Shown here piece after piece: positions 6,293-12,497 of a stretch of 14,607 nucleotides of DNA (the stretch's first letter is position 1; the number at the start of each line of letters is the position of its first letter). The translations under genes were made by a program, and so were the position numbers. The stretch is from CALAED01 sp937891035 (GTDB lineage Bacteria > Actinomycetota > Actinomycetes > Streptosporangiales > Streptosporangiaceae). The notes below the pieces were generated by a model. It saw only the letters and a list, made by a program, of their open reading frames with translations. It did no database searches and was not told the DNA's origin. The DNA is taken from NCBI GenBank assembly GCA_035642125.1, contig DASQSZ010000369.1:1-14607 (forward strand). Direction: 5' to 3'.

Positions 6293-6945
6293 GGCGCTCC
6301 CTTCCCGGCCCCGTCGCCGGGGTCACCGTCGGCCTCGGCGGCGCGGGGGAAGCGGACGACGCCGCCCGCCGGTGTCGCGACCGCCCGCACCCGCTGATCA
6401 TGCGGCTCGTGGGGCAGCGTGTCGAGCACTTCGGAGTCGTACACCATGGCGACGGACAAGATGCCGGCCCCGAGCTTGGCCAGCACCCGGTCATAGGAGC
6501 CGCCGCCCCGGCCGAGTCGTACGCCGGTACGGTCAACGGCCAGCGCCGGCACGATCACGACGTCGGCGGCCTGGACGGCGTCGACGCCGCGCGCCGGTGC
6601 CGTGGGCTCCAGCAGCCCGAACCGGCCCGGCGTCAGCGAATCCGGCCCTTCGTAGGTGGCCCAGTCCAGGTCGCCGCCCGGCAGCAGCTTCGGCAGCAGC
6701 ACATAGGCGCCGCGCTTCCACAAGGCGAACACCAGCCGGCGGGTCTCGGGCTCGGTGCCGATCGAGACGTAGGCGGCGACGCTCGCGGCCATGTCGACCT
6801 CGGGCACGGTGAGCAGCGCGTCGCGCAGCGAGCGGGCGGCGGCGGCGCGATCGGCCTCGCTCATCGCCTGCCTGGCGCTGATCAACTCGGCTCTGCGGGC
6901 GCGCTTCGATCCGATCTCGGGCAGGCTGCCGTCCTCCTGGTGCAC
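6289..6945 (-). CDS. 5-formyltetrahydrofolate cyclo-ligase
   Basis: This 218-residue cytoplasmic enzyme converts 5-formyltetrahydrofolate with ATP to 5,10-methenyltetrahydrofolate, returning a storage or inhibitory folate to one-carbon metabolism. The N-terminal KRARRAELISARQAM (14-28) fits the family start. The signature VPALAVDRTGVRLGRGGGSYDR (132-153), with the glycine-rich ATP/Mg loop, is intact. Residues from about 200 form an extra Gly/Asp/Ala tail ending KGAP. The GTG at 6945 has GAGGA 7-11 bases upstream. A CTG at codon 8, behind a perfect AGGAGG inside the frame, is an alternative start. The gene is divergent from galU, with only 32 bases between start codons, as in the M. tuberculosis Rv0992c-Rv0993 arrangement. 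Confidence 0.92.
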   Translation of the reverse strand: MHQEDGSLPEIGSKRARRAELISARQAMSEADRAAAARSLRDALLTVPEVDMAASVAAYVSIGTEPETRRLVFALWKRGAYVLLPKLLPGGDLDWATYEGPDSLTPGRFGLLEPTAPARGVDAVQAADVVIVPALAVDRTGVRLGRGGGSYDRVLAKLGAGILSVAMVYDSEVLDTLPHEPHDQRVRAVATPAGGVVRFPRAAEADGDPGDGAGKGAP

Positions 6946-6965
6946 GCTCTCATCCTCGCGGGTCG

Positions 6966-6971
6966 TAAGGT
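6966..6971 (+). promoter_or_regulatory. Candidate -10 of a leaderless galU promoter
   Basis: TAAGGT fits the actinomycete -10 pattern and ends six bases before the galU ATG, the same spacing seen at mtnP. AAGG in the same place could instead serve as a ribosome-binding site. No clear -35 was found; it would lie inside the start of the divergent cyclo-ligase gene. Confidence 0.45.
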
Positions 6972-6977
6972 CTCTTC

Positions 6978-7979
6978 ATGGCCGACTTTTCACCCGTCAC
7001 CAAGGCGGTCGTCCCCGCGGCGGGCCTCGGTACCCGATTCTTGCCCGCGACGAAGGCGACGCCAAAAGAAATGCTGCCCATCGTCGACAAACCCGCGATT
7101 CAGTACGTCGTCGAGGAGGCGGTCACGGCCGGTCTGTCCGACGTGTTGCTCATCACGGGCCGCAGCAAGCGGTCCATCGAAGACCACTTCGACCGAGCCT
7201 ACGAGCTTGAGGAGGCGCTGCACGCCAAGGGCGACAGCGAGCGGCTGGCCGCGGTCCGCGAGTCCGACGAGCTGGCGATCATGCACTACGTCCGGCAGGG
7301 CGAGCCAAAGGGCCTCGGGCACGCCGTCTACTGCGCCCGCCAGCACGTCGGCGACGAACCGTTCGCCGTCCTGCTCGGCGACGACATGATCGACGCGCGC
7401 GACGCCTTGCTGGAGCGGATGATCGAGGTGCGCCGGCGATACGGCGGCAGCGTCGTCGCGCTGATGGAGGTCGAGCCGGAGCAGGTCTCGCTGTACGGGT
7501 GCGCCGCGATCGAGCCGACCAACGAGGCCGACGTGGTCCGGGTCACCGACCTCGTGGAAAAGCCGGTGCCAGGGGAGGCGCCGAGCCAGTGGATCATCAT
7601 CGGCCGCTACGTCTGCGATCCGGCGATCTTCGACGTCCTGGAGAAGACCCCGCCGGGGCGTGGCGGCGAGATTCAACTGACCGACGCCCTGCTCACGCTC
7701 GCCAACCGCTCCGCGGCCGAGGGCGGGCCCGTCCACGGCGTGCTGTTTCGCGGCCGTCGTTACGACACCGGCAACAAGCTCGACTACTTGCGTACGGTCG
7801 TTCAGTTCGCCGCCGACCGCCCCGATCTGGCCGATGAGTTCCTGCCCTGGCTGGAGGGCTTCTTGGCCGAGCAGCGCCGGCGATCCCCCGGAGCACAGCC
7901 CGACCGGACCGACCGGACCGACCGGACCGACCGGGCCGACCGGGCCGACCGGCACGGTCGGCCCGAAGGCGACCGATAG
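6978..7979 (+). CDS. galU: UTP-glucose-1-phosphate uridylyltransferase
   Basis: This 333-residue enzyme makes UDP-glucose from UTP and glucose-1-phosphate, the precursor of cell-wall glycans, glycolipids and trehalose. The nucleotidyltransferase signature AAGLGTRFLPATKATPKEML is at 14-33, the metal-binding GDD at 134-136, VEKP at 193-196 and the sugar-phosphate-binding RRYDTGNK at 260-267. The conserved enzyme ends near residue 300; a tail of about 30 residues follows, made mostly of Asp-Arg-Thr and Asp-Arg-Ala triplets encoded by a 9-base tandem repeat. The ATG is at 6978, either leaderless or with AAGG upstream. moeA begins 2 bases after its stop, so galU heads the operon. Confidence 0.95.
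   Translation: MADFSPVTKAVVPAAGLGTRFLPATKATPKEMLPIVDKPAIQYVVEEAVTAGLSDVLLITGRSKRSIEDHFDRAYELEEALHAKGDSERLAAVRESDELAIMHYVRQGEPKGLGHAVYCARQHVGDEPFAVLLGDDMIDARDALLERMIEVRRRYGGSVVALMEVEPEQVSLYGCAAIEPTNEADVVRVTDLVEKPVPGEAPSQWIIIGRYVCDPAIFDVLEKTPPGRGGEIQLTDALLTLANRSAAEGGPVHGVLFRGRRYDTGNKLDYLRTVVQFAADRPDLADEFLPWLEGFLAEQRRRSPGAQPDRTDRTDRTDRADRADRHGRPEGDR
7902..7955 (+). repeat. 9-base in-frame tandem repeat at the 3' end of galU
   Basis: Six consecutive units: GACCGGACC three times, GACCGGGCC twice, then GACCGGCAC. The unit length is a multiple of three, so gain or loss of units changes the tail length (Asp-Arg-Thr/Ala) without breaking the galU frame. Confidence 0.95.
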
Positions 7980-7981
7980 CG

Positions 7982-9190
7982 ATGGCCCTGCGTACCGTCG
8001 ACGAGCACCTTGCCGCGATCCTCGAAGCCATCACGCCGGTGCCGGCGCTGGAGGTGGCCGTGCTCGAGGCGCGCGGAGCGGTGCTGGCCGAGACGGTGAC
8101 CGCAACGGTCTCGCTGCCGCCCTTCGACAACTCGGCGATGGACGGCTACGCGGTGATCGCGGCGGACGTCGCCGCGGCCTCGGCTGAGACGCCCGTCACG
8201 CTGCCGGTGATCGGCGACATCGCCGCCGGCGAACCCGCGGTCGAGGCGATCCGCCCCGGGATGTGCGCGCGGATCATGACGGGCGCGCCCATGCCGGCCG
8301 GAGGGGACGCCGTGGTGCCGGTGGAGTGGACCGATGGCGGCACCGCCTCGGTCCGGATCTCCAAGTCGGCCCCGCCCGGGCACTACATCCGCCGCTCGGG
8401 CGAGGACGTCACCGCGGGACAGCGGGTGCTGGCCGCCGGCACGCGGCTCGGCGCCGCCCAGGTGGGCATGCTCGCCGCCGTCGGTCGCGCCCAGGTCGCC
8501 GTACGGCCCCGGCCGCGGGTGGTCGTGCTGTCCACGGGCAGCGAGCTACGCGAGCCCGGCTTGCCGCTGGGGCACGGCGAGATCTGGGACTCCAACAGCT
8601 ACATGCTGGCCGCGGCCGCGGCGGAGGCGGGCGCGGTCGGCTACCGAGAGACCACGCTGGCCGACGAGCCGGCCAAGGTCATCGAGGCCATCGAAGACCA
8701 GGTGACCCGGGCCGACGCGATCGTCACGTCGGGCGGTGTCTCGATGGGGGCCCGCGACGTGGTCAAAGAGGTGCTCACCGGCCGGGTGACCTTCTCCAAG
8801 GTCGCCATGCGCCCGGGCAAGCCACAGGGGTTCGGCGTCCTGGGCGAGCGGACGCCGATCTTCACGCTCCCCGGCAACCCGGTCAGCGCCTACGTATCGT
8901 TCCAGGTCTTTGTCCGGCCGGCGCTGCGGGCCTTGCAGGGACTGCCCCCGGAGCCGCCCACGTTGGTGACCGCCTCTCTCACCGAACCGGTGACCTCGCC
9001 AGCCGGCCTGCGGCACTTCATGCGCGCGACGCTGACCTTCGACGAGGGCCGCTATTCGGTGGCGCCGGCCGAGGCGCAGGGCTCGCACCAGCTGGCGGCC
9101 CTCGCCGCCGCGAACGCGCTCATCGTCGTGCCAGACGACGTCGACTCGCTCCCGGCGGGCGCCCAGGTCGATGTCATGAGGCTGCCATGA
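7982..9190 (+). CDS. moeA: Molybdopterin molybdenumtransferase MoeA (gephyrin-like, Glp candidate)
   Basis: This 402-residue protein inserts molybdate into adenylated molybdopterin. Domain order is that of MoeA: N-terminal domains I/II with PPFDNSAMDGYA (46-57; D54 matches the key Asp of E. coli MoeA) and RRSGEDV (137-143); the MogA-like domain III with LSTGSEL (183-189), DSNSYM (203-208), TSGGVSMGARD (249-259) and LPGNPVSAY (296-304); and C-terminal domain IV. All these motifs are intact, so enzymatic activity is likely. In Corynebacterium glutamicum a MoeA-family protein of the same neighbourhood (Glp) binds FtsZ and works with a membrane receptor GlpR, as I recall. Here a GlpR/SepX-like gene lies four genes downstream, so a division role in addition to cofactor synthesis is possible. 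moaC overlaps its stop (ATGA). Confidence 0.95.
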   Translation: MALRTVDEHLAAILEAITPVPALEVAVLEARGAVLAETVTATVSLPPFDNSAMDGYAVIAADVAAASAETPVTLPVIGDIAAGEPAVEAIRPGMCARIMTGAPMPAGGDAVVPVEWTDGGTASVRISKSAPPGHYIRRSGEDVTAGQRVLAAGTRLGAAQVGMLAAVGRAQVAVRPRPRVVVLSTGSELREPGLPLGHGEIWDSNSYMLAAAAAEAGAVGYRETTLADEPAKVIEAIEDQVTRADAIVTSGGVSMGARDVVKEVLTGRVTFSKVAMRPGKPQGFGVLGERTPIFTLPGNPVSAYVSFQVFVRPALRALQGLPPEPPTLVTASLTEPVTSPAGLRHFMRATLTFDEGRYSVAPAEAQGSHQLAALAAANALIVVPDDVDSLPAGAQVDVMRLP

Positions 9191-9681
9191 GCGGCGAACC
9201 GGGTACGGGACCGGAGTTCACGCATCTCGACGAGTCGGGCGCGGCGCGCATGGTGGACGTGTCGGCCAAGGACGTGTCCGCCCGTACGGCGGTCGCCTCG
9301 GGGTTCGTCCGGTTGTCCGCGGTCTGCGTGGCCGCGCTGCGGGCCGGGGACGTACCCAAGGGCGACGCGCTGGCGGTGGCCAGGATCGCCGGGATCCAGG
9401 GCGCCAAGCGCACGCCCGATCTGGTGCCGCTGTGCCATCCGATCGCGCTGCACGCGGTGGCGGTCACGCTAACGGTCGAGGACACCGGCGTGGCGATCAC
9501 CGCGACGGTCCGCACCGCCGACCGGACTGGCGTGGAGATGGAGGCGCTCACCGCGGTGTCGGTCGCCGGTCTCGCACTCATCGACATGATCAAGGCGATC
9601 GACCCGGCGGCCGTGATCACTGACATCAAGGTCGAGGAGAAGACCGGCGGCAAGACCGGCTGCTGGCGTCGCGACACCTGA
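9187..9681 (+). CDS. moaC: Cyclic pyranopterin monophosphate synthase MoaC
   Basis: This 164-residue enzyme acts with MoaA in the first stage of molybdenum-cofactor synthesis, rearranging the GTP-derived intermediate to cyclic pyranopterin monophosphate. The family pattern is complete: FTHLDESGAARMVDVS (11-26), GAKRTPDLVPLCHPI (72-86, with active-site H84), GVEMEALTAVSVAGL (115-129) and LIDMIKAID (131-139, with D133 and K136). KTGGKTGCW near the end is the usual C-terminal motif. The ATG overlaps the moeA stop by 4 bases, so translation is coupled. The length is normal. No moaA, moaD or moaE is in the window. Confidence 0.95.
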   Translation: MSGEPGTGPEFTHLDESGAARMVDVSAKDVSARTAVASGFVRLSAVCVAALRAGDVPKGDALAVARIAGIQGAKRTPDLVPLCHPIALHAVAVTLTVEDTGVAITATVRTADRTGVEMEALTAVSVAGLALIDMIKAIDPAAVITDIKVEEKTGGKTGCWRRDT

Positions 9682-9830
9682 ATCCGGTCCCCGGACGGCA
9701 AGCGGTGCGGTGGGTCGCCCGCCGACCGAGCGGAGCAACGCAGCAGGCCGGTCCAGGCCGCCCCTGAGAATCCAGCCCAGTCGGCGGAATCAGGGAAGCA
9801 AGGGATCAGCGGAGGAGCGAGGGAGTACGG

Positions 9831-10313
9831 ATGATCCGGGCGATGGCGGTGACCGTGTCGAATCGGGCTGCTGCTGGCATTTATTCCGACAAGTCCGGGC
9901 CGGTGCTGGTCGAGCTGCTCGTCGCCGCCGGTTGCCGGGTGGACGGTCCCGTGGTCATCCCTGACGGCGAGCCCGTGGCCAAGGTGCTGCGCGACGCGGT
10001 CGCCGCCGGCTACGACGTGGTGGTGACCAGCGGGGGCACCGGCCTCACCCCTACCGATCAGACCCCGGAGATGACCCGTCAGGTGATCGAACGCGAGGTC
10101 CCGGGCATCGCGGAGGCGATCCGGATGGCTGGCCGCGACAAGGTCCCCGCCGCGATCTTGTCCCGCGGCCTGGCCGGGCTCGCCGGCCGCACGCTGATCG
10201 TCAACCTGCCCGGCTCGACCGGGGGCGTACGGGACGGTATGGAGGTGCTCGCGCCCGTGCTGGCCCATGCGGTCGACCAAGTGGCCGGCGGCGACCATCC
10301 CCGTCACCCATGA
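9831..10313 (+). CDS. mog: Molybdopterin adenylyltransferase, MogA/MoaB family
   Basis: This 160-residue protein activates molybdopterin by adenylation, the step before MoeA. The molybdopterin-binding motif TSGGTGLTPTDQTPE is at 66-80, with the key Asp at 76, and NLPGSTGGVRDGM at 125-137. Length and motifs fit the actinobacterial MoaB/Mog type; the gene name alternates between mog and moaB in annotations. The ATG has GAGGGAG 5 bases upstream. A 149-base gap with no recognised gene separates it from moaC, the only long gap in the operon, so an internal promoter is possible. Its stop overlaps the start of the next gene (ATGA). Confidence 0.92.
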   Translation: MIRAMAVTVSNRAAAGIYSDKSGPVLVELLVAAGCRVDGPVVIPDGEPVAKVLRDAVAAGYDVVVTSGGTGLTPTDQTPEMTRQVIEREVPGIAEAIRMAGRDKVPAAILSRGLAGLAGRTLIVNLPGSTGGVRDGMEVLAPVLAHAVDQVAGGDHPRHP

Positions 10314-11020
10314 GCTCGCGCTCAGAGAGGGGCGCATCCGGTCATATGGGTGTGGCATACGTTGCCGCCACCAGGAATCATTGGGGTGTGGAACGTATGC
10401 GGGGCTGGCCGGTCACCCTGGTCGAAGGGCCTGTGGGGCTGCGCCCGCTCCGGCTGCGCGACGCCGCCGCCTGGCGCGAGTCGCGAGTGCGCAACGCCGA
10501 CTGGCTGCGGCCATGGGAGCCGACCAACCCCGAGACGCCATTGTTTCGCAGCGGGCTCGGCCCGTACTTCGGCATGGTGCACACGATGCGGCGAGAGGCC
10601 AGGCAGGGCCTCGCGCTGCCGTGGGTCGTCACCTACGAAGGGCACTTCGGCGGCCAGCTCACGGTCGGCGCCATCGTGTGGGGGTCGGCGCGGTCGGCGC
10701 AGATCGGCTATTGGATCGACCGCGCGATCGCCGGTCGCGGCGTCATGCCGCTGGCCGTGGCGATGGCGGTCGACCACTGTTTTTTCACCGTCGGGCTGCA
10801 CCGCGTCGAGGCGAATATCCGCCCAGAGAACGCCGCCAGCCGCCGCGTGGTGGAAAAACTCGGCTTCCGCGAAGAGGGAATTCGCCGCCGGCATCTGCAC
10901 ATCGACGGCGCCTGGCGCGACCACATCTGTTACGCCCTCACCATCGAAGACGTGGGCGGTGGCCTGCGGGCTCGCTGGCTGCCGAAGGCACGGCAAGCTT
11001 TTCCCAGATCCCCCACGTGA
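10310..11020 (+). CDS. rimJ: GNAT-family N-acetyltransferase, RimJ-like
   Basis: A GNAT fold is clear: QIGYWIDRAIAGRGVMPLAVAMA (131-153) contains the acetyl-CoA-binding AGRGV loop, and RPENAASRRVVEKLGFREEG (171-190) is the typical RimJ/RimL motif with the catalytic-region Asn. Such enzymes acetylate N-terminal amino groups, often of ribosomal proteins; the target here is unknown. Conserved sequence starts at RGWPVTL (31 onward). The ATG at 10310 overlaps the mog stop and would be translated by coupling, giving 236 residues. An ATG at 10397 would give 207 residues and start exactly at MRGWPVTL, which is more typical of the family, so it may be the real start. The neighbours moeA and the SepX-like gene match Rv0994-Rv0996 order. 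Confidence 0.85.
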   Translation: MSSRSERGASGHMGVAYVAATRNHWGVERMRGWPVTLVEGPVGLRPLRLRDAAAWRESRVRNADWLRPWEPTNPETPLFRSGLGPYFGMVHTMRREARQGLALPWVVTYEGHFGGQLTVGAIVWGSARSAQIGYWIDRAIAGRGVMPLAVAMAVDHCFFTVGLHRVEANIRPENAASRRVVEKLGFREEGIRRRHLHIDGAWRDHICYALTIEDVGGGLRARWLPKARQAFPRSPT

Positions 11021-11025
11021 ACGCC

Positions 11026-11052
11026 GGAAAGTCACGATCAAGATGACTTTCC
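11026..11052 (+). terminator. Hairpin after the rimJ-like gene
   Basis: GGAAAGTCA (11026-11034) and TGACTTTCC (11044-11052) form a perfect 9-bp stem with a 9-base loop, 5 bases after the stop codon. It probably ends most of the galU-rimJ transcript before the SepX-like gene. No U-tract follows. Confidence 0.6.
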
Positions 11053-11067
11053 CCGACGGGGAGTAAA

Positions 11068-11094
11068 CCGGTGTTCAATCTCGCGACACACCGG
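11068..11094 (+). promoter_or_regulatory. Inverted repeat upstream of the SepX-like gene
   Basis: CCGGTGT (11068-11074) and ACACCGG (11088-11094) are perfect 7-base arms with a 13-base spacer. TAATAC follows at about 11098-11103 and could be a -10, with a poor -35 (TTCAAT, 11074-11079) inside the repeat. It may be an operator or a second stem of the terminator. Confidence 0.3.
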
Positions 11095-11247
11095 ATCTAA
11101 TACTCGTCAACGACTGACAGTGGGTCCTAGCGTGCGGGACGTGAATGTGTGCGTGTCGAGGGCCGGGCCACGGCTTCGGCACGCCGTCACGGCGACGCGG
11201 AGCGACAGCGCCTCGCCTCCGAACACCGGAGCCGGACGGGCGGCGCT

Positions 11248-11982
11248 GTGAGCAGCGCGGTTCTTTATCTCGCCATCGTCGCGTTGTGGGCCGTCGTGCT
11301 GGTGCCGATGTGGCTACGCCGCGACAATGAGGCCGCCCGCCCCGGCCTGTCCTGGCTGCCGCACCGCCGGCCGACGATGCTGCCGGAGTACGCGGCGGCG
11401 GAGCACCCGGCCACCGTGCCGGCGGGCGAGGAGCCGGCGAACGCGGAGTTCGCCACCGCGCCCTTCGGCGCCACCGCGTCGCCGGTCGTCGCGCGGGGAA
11501 CCGCGGCTGTGCCGCCGACCGCCGAGCCGCCCCACCGGCCGGATGACGATCAGCGCCACACACCTGACCGCGAACGGGGCCACCACGTTCCCCTCGCCCA
11601 CGGGCTCGGCCGCCGGCGCGGCCGTGGCGCCGTGATGGCCCGGCGCCGGCGCCGCACCTGGGGCCTGTCCCTGCTGGTCATCGCCGTCGCGGGCGGCGCG
11701 TTCGCCGGGCTCGTTCCGTACTGGAGCACGTTGCCGCCCACCGGGCTGCTCGCCGGTCACCTGTCGCTGCTGCGCGTGGCGGCCAGGATGGACGCCGCGC
11801 GGCGCGAGGCGATCGCGCAGGCCCGCGCGGCCGAACGCGCCGAAGCCGAGGCCGCGCTCGCCGCCAAGGAGGCCGCCGCCCAGGCCGCGCAGGCCGAAAT
11901 CATCGATCTGATGGCGCGCAACCGGGCCAGGGGCGTCTTCGACCAGTACGCCGATGAGGGCCTGCGCGTAGTCGGCGACTGA
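11248..11982 (+). CDS. sepX: SepX/GlpR-like membrane protein of cell division
   Basis: This 244-residue protein has the architecture of the actinobacteria-specific SepX/GlpR family: a first membrane helix at the extreme N-terminus (about 4-23) running into the hallmark LVPMWLRR (18-25), a long Pro/Ala/His-rich cytoplasmic stretch (30-128), an Arg cluster (GRRRGRGAVMARRRRR), a second membrane hairpin (about 138-176) and an Ala/Arg/Glu-rich coiled region (179-218). SepX is needed for septation in Streptomyces, and GlpR is the membrane partner of the MoeA-like Glp in Corynebacterium. Position after galU-moeA-rimJ agrees with Rv0996. The GTG at 11248 is chosen because the protein then begins at the conserved membrane helix; the frame remains open back to 11149 but those codons lack family features. 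The ribosome site (GGACGGGCGG) is weak. The C-terminal VFDQYADEGLRVVGD is not recognised. Confidence 0.75.
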   Translation: MSSAVLYLAIVALWAVVLVPMWLRRDNEAARPGLSWLPHRRPTMLPEYAAAEHPATVPAGEEPANAEFATAPFGATASPVVARGTAAVPPTAEPPHRPDDDQRHTPDRERGHHVPLAHGLGRRRGRGAVMARRRRRTWGLSLLVIAVAGGAFAGLVPYWSTLPPTGLLAGHLSLLRVAARMDAARREAIAQARAAERAEAEAALAAKEAAAQAAQAEIIDLMARNRARGVFDQYADEGLRVVGD

Positions 11983-12014
11983 CGCGAGCGCCCGCGACCC
12001 CCCGTCGACGGTAG

Positions 12015-12170
12015 TCACTTGGCACACGAACCCGGGGCGTCGGCTACGTCTTTGGCGCCTGCCTCCACAAGGACGCGGTGCCGTCATCGCGCGGCGCCAC
12101 GACCCTCCGCGTCGGCGGCACGGAAGCGGCGGACCGCGTCGAGTCCGACGTCGGCGCCGCCGCCGGATAA
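12015..12170 (+). pseudogene. Possible gene remnant or unrecognised small ORF without a start
   Basis: From 12036 to the TAA at 12168-12170, 44 sense codons read through with 40 ending in G or C, G-dominated first positions and mixed second positions, the signature of real coding sequence here. The product includes GVGYVFGACLHKDAV and GGTEAADRVESDVGAAAG, which I do not recognise. An in-frame TAG at 12012-12014 closes the frame upstream and no ATG or GTG precedes the biased part; a GTG at 12078 would give only 30 residues. It could be the 3' end of a decayed gene. In GC-rich DNA such bias can also arise by chance. Confidence 0.3.
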
Positions 12171-12388
12171 CGGACCGTGCGTTCTGGAAGAGAGCGCCGG
12201 AGCCACCCGAACGAGCGATATTCGACTTCATGCCGAATATGCGATTGGCCGAACCCGCAATCAACGGATTCGTTGTCCTTGCTGTACGGTCAGTAATTAG
12301 ACACCTTGCACTATAGTGAATCCGGGGTTCGAGCGATCCACCTCGCACGATTCCAAGGCGTGTGCACGCTGTCGACAAGAAGATCGTG

Positions 12389-12412
12389 TAACAGGGAATA
12401 AACTCCGTGTTA
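12389..12412 (+). promoter_or_regulatory. Operator-like inverted repeat upstream of the XRE gene
   Basis: TAACAGGGA (12389-12397) and TCCGTGTTA (12404-12412) are complementary at 8 of 9 positions around ATAAAC. The repeat spans a TAAACT that could be a -10. Together with the palindrome GAAGCTTC at 12469-12476 it is a good candidate for autoregulation by the XRE protein. Confidence 0.35.
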
Positions 12413-12497
12413 AATGAGTCGATATCGCTAGTCAAGCCTCCTGTCCAGTGAGAGGCTCTGACCTAGTTGAAGCTTCTAGCAGCCTGGCGGAGCGCGG

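Larger units (their letters stand above)
11983..12497. other. Gene-poor, partly AT-rich leader between sepX-like and XRE genes
   Basis: From 12015 to 12170 a start-less frame with coding bias is present (listed separately). From about 12200 to 12480 base composition falls clearly in GC and inverted repeats accumulate: ATATTCG/CGAATAT (12218-12240), the palindrome CACTATAGTG (12309-12318), TAACAGGGA/TCCGTGTTA (12389-12412), AGCCTC/GAGGCT (12435-12457) and GAAGCTTC (12469-12476). This part probably holds the promoter and operators of the XRE regulator. No tRNA was found. Confidence 0.6.

Noticed and set aside
6990..7955. Antisense open frame of 321 codons over galU
   Set aside because: A shadow of galU, including a Gly-Pro-Val repeat that is just the complement of the Asp-Arg repeat.
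7902..7955. CRISPR-like array in galU
   Set aside because: Units of nine bases are contiguous without spacers and are in frame with galU; it is a simple tandem repeat.
9174..10358. Long antisense open frame (394 codons) over moaC and mog
   Set aside because: It mirrors the codon bias of the plus-strand genes; its translation is low complexity without any family motif, and both sense genes are unmistakable.
11149..11247. N-terminal extension of the SepX-like protein from a GTG at 11149
   Set aside because: The 33 extra residues are Arg/Ala-rich, precede the membrane helix that normally begins the family, and cover the likely promoter region.
12019..12300. 93-codon plus-strand ORF from a TTG
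   Set aside because: Its codons have no G/C bias at third positions and the protein is low complexity; the neighbouring frame shows the bias instead.
12320..12345. tRNA T-loop-like GGTTCGAGC
   Set aside because: The flanking bases do not form a T-stem and no acceptor or anticodon arm can be drawn around it.
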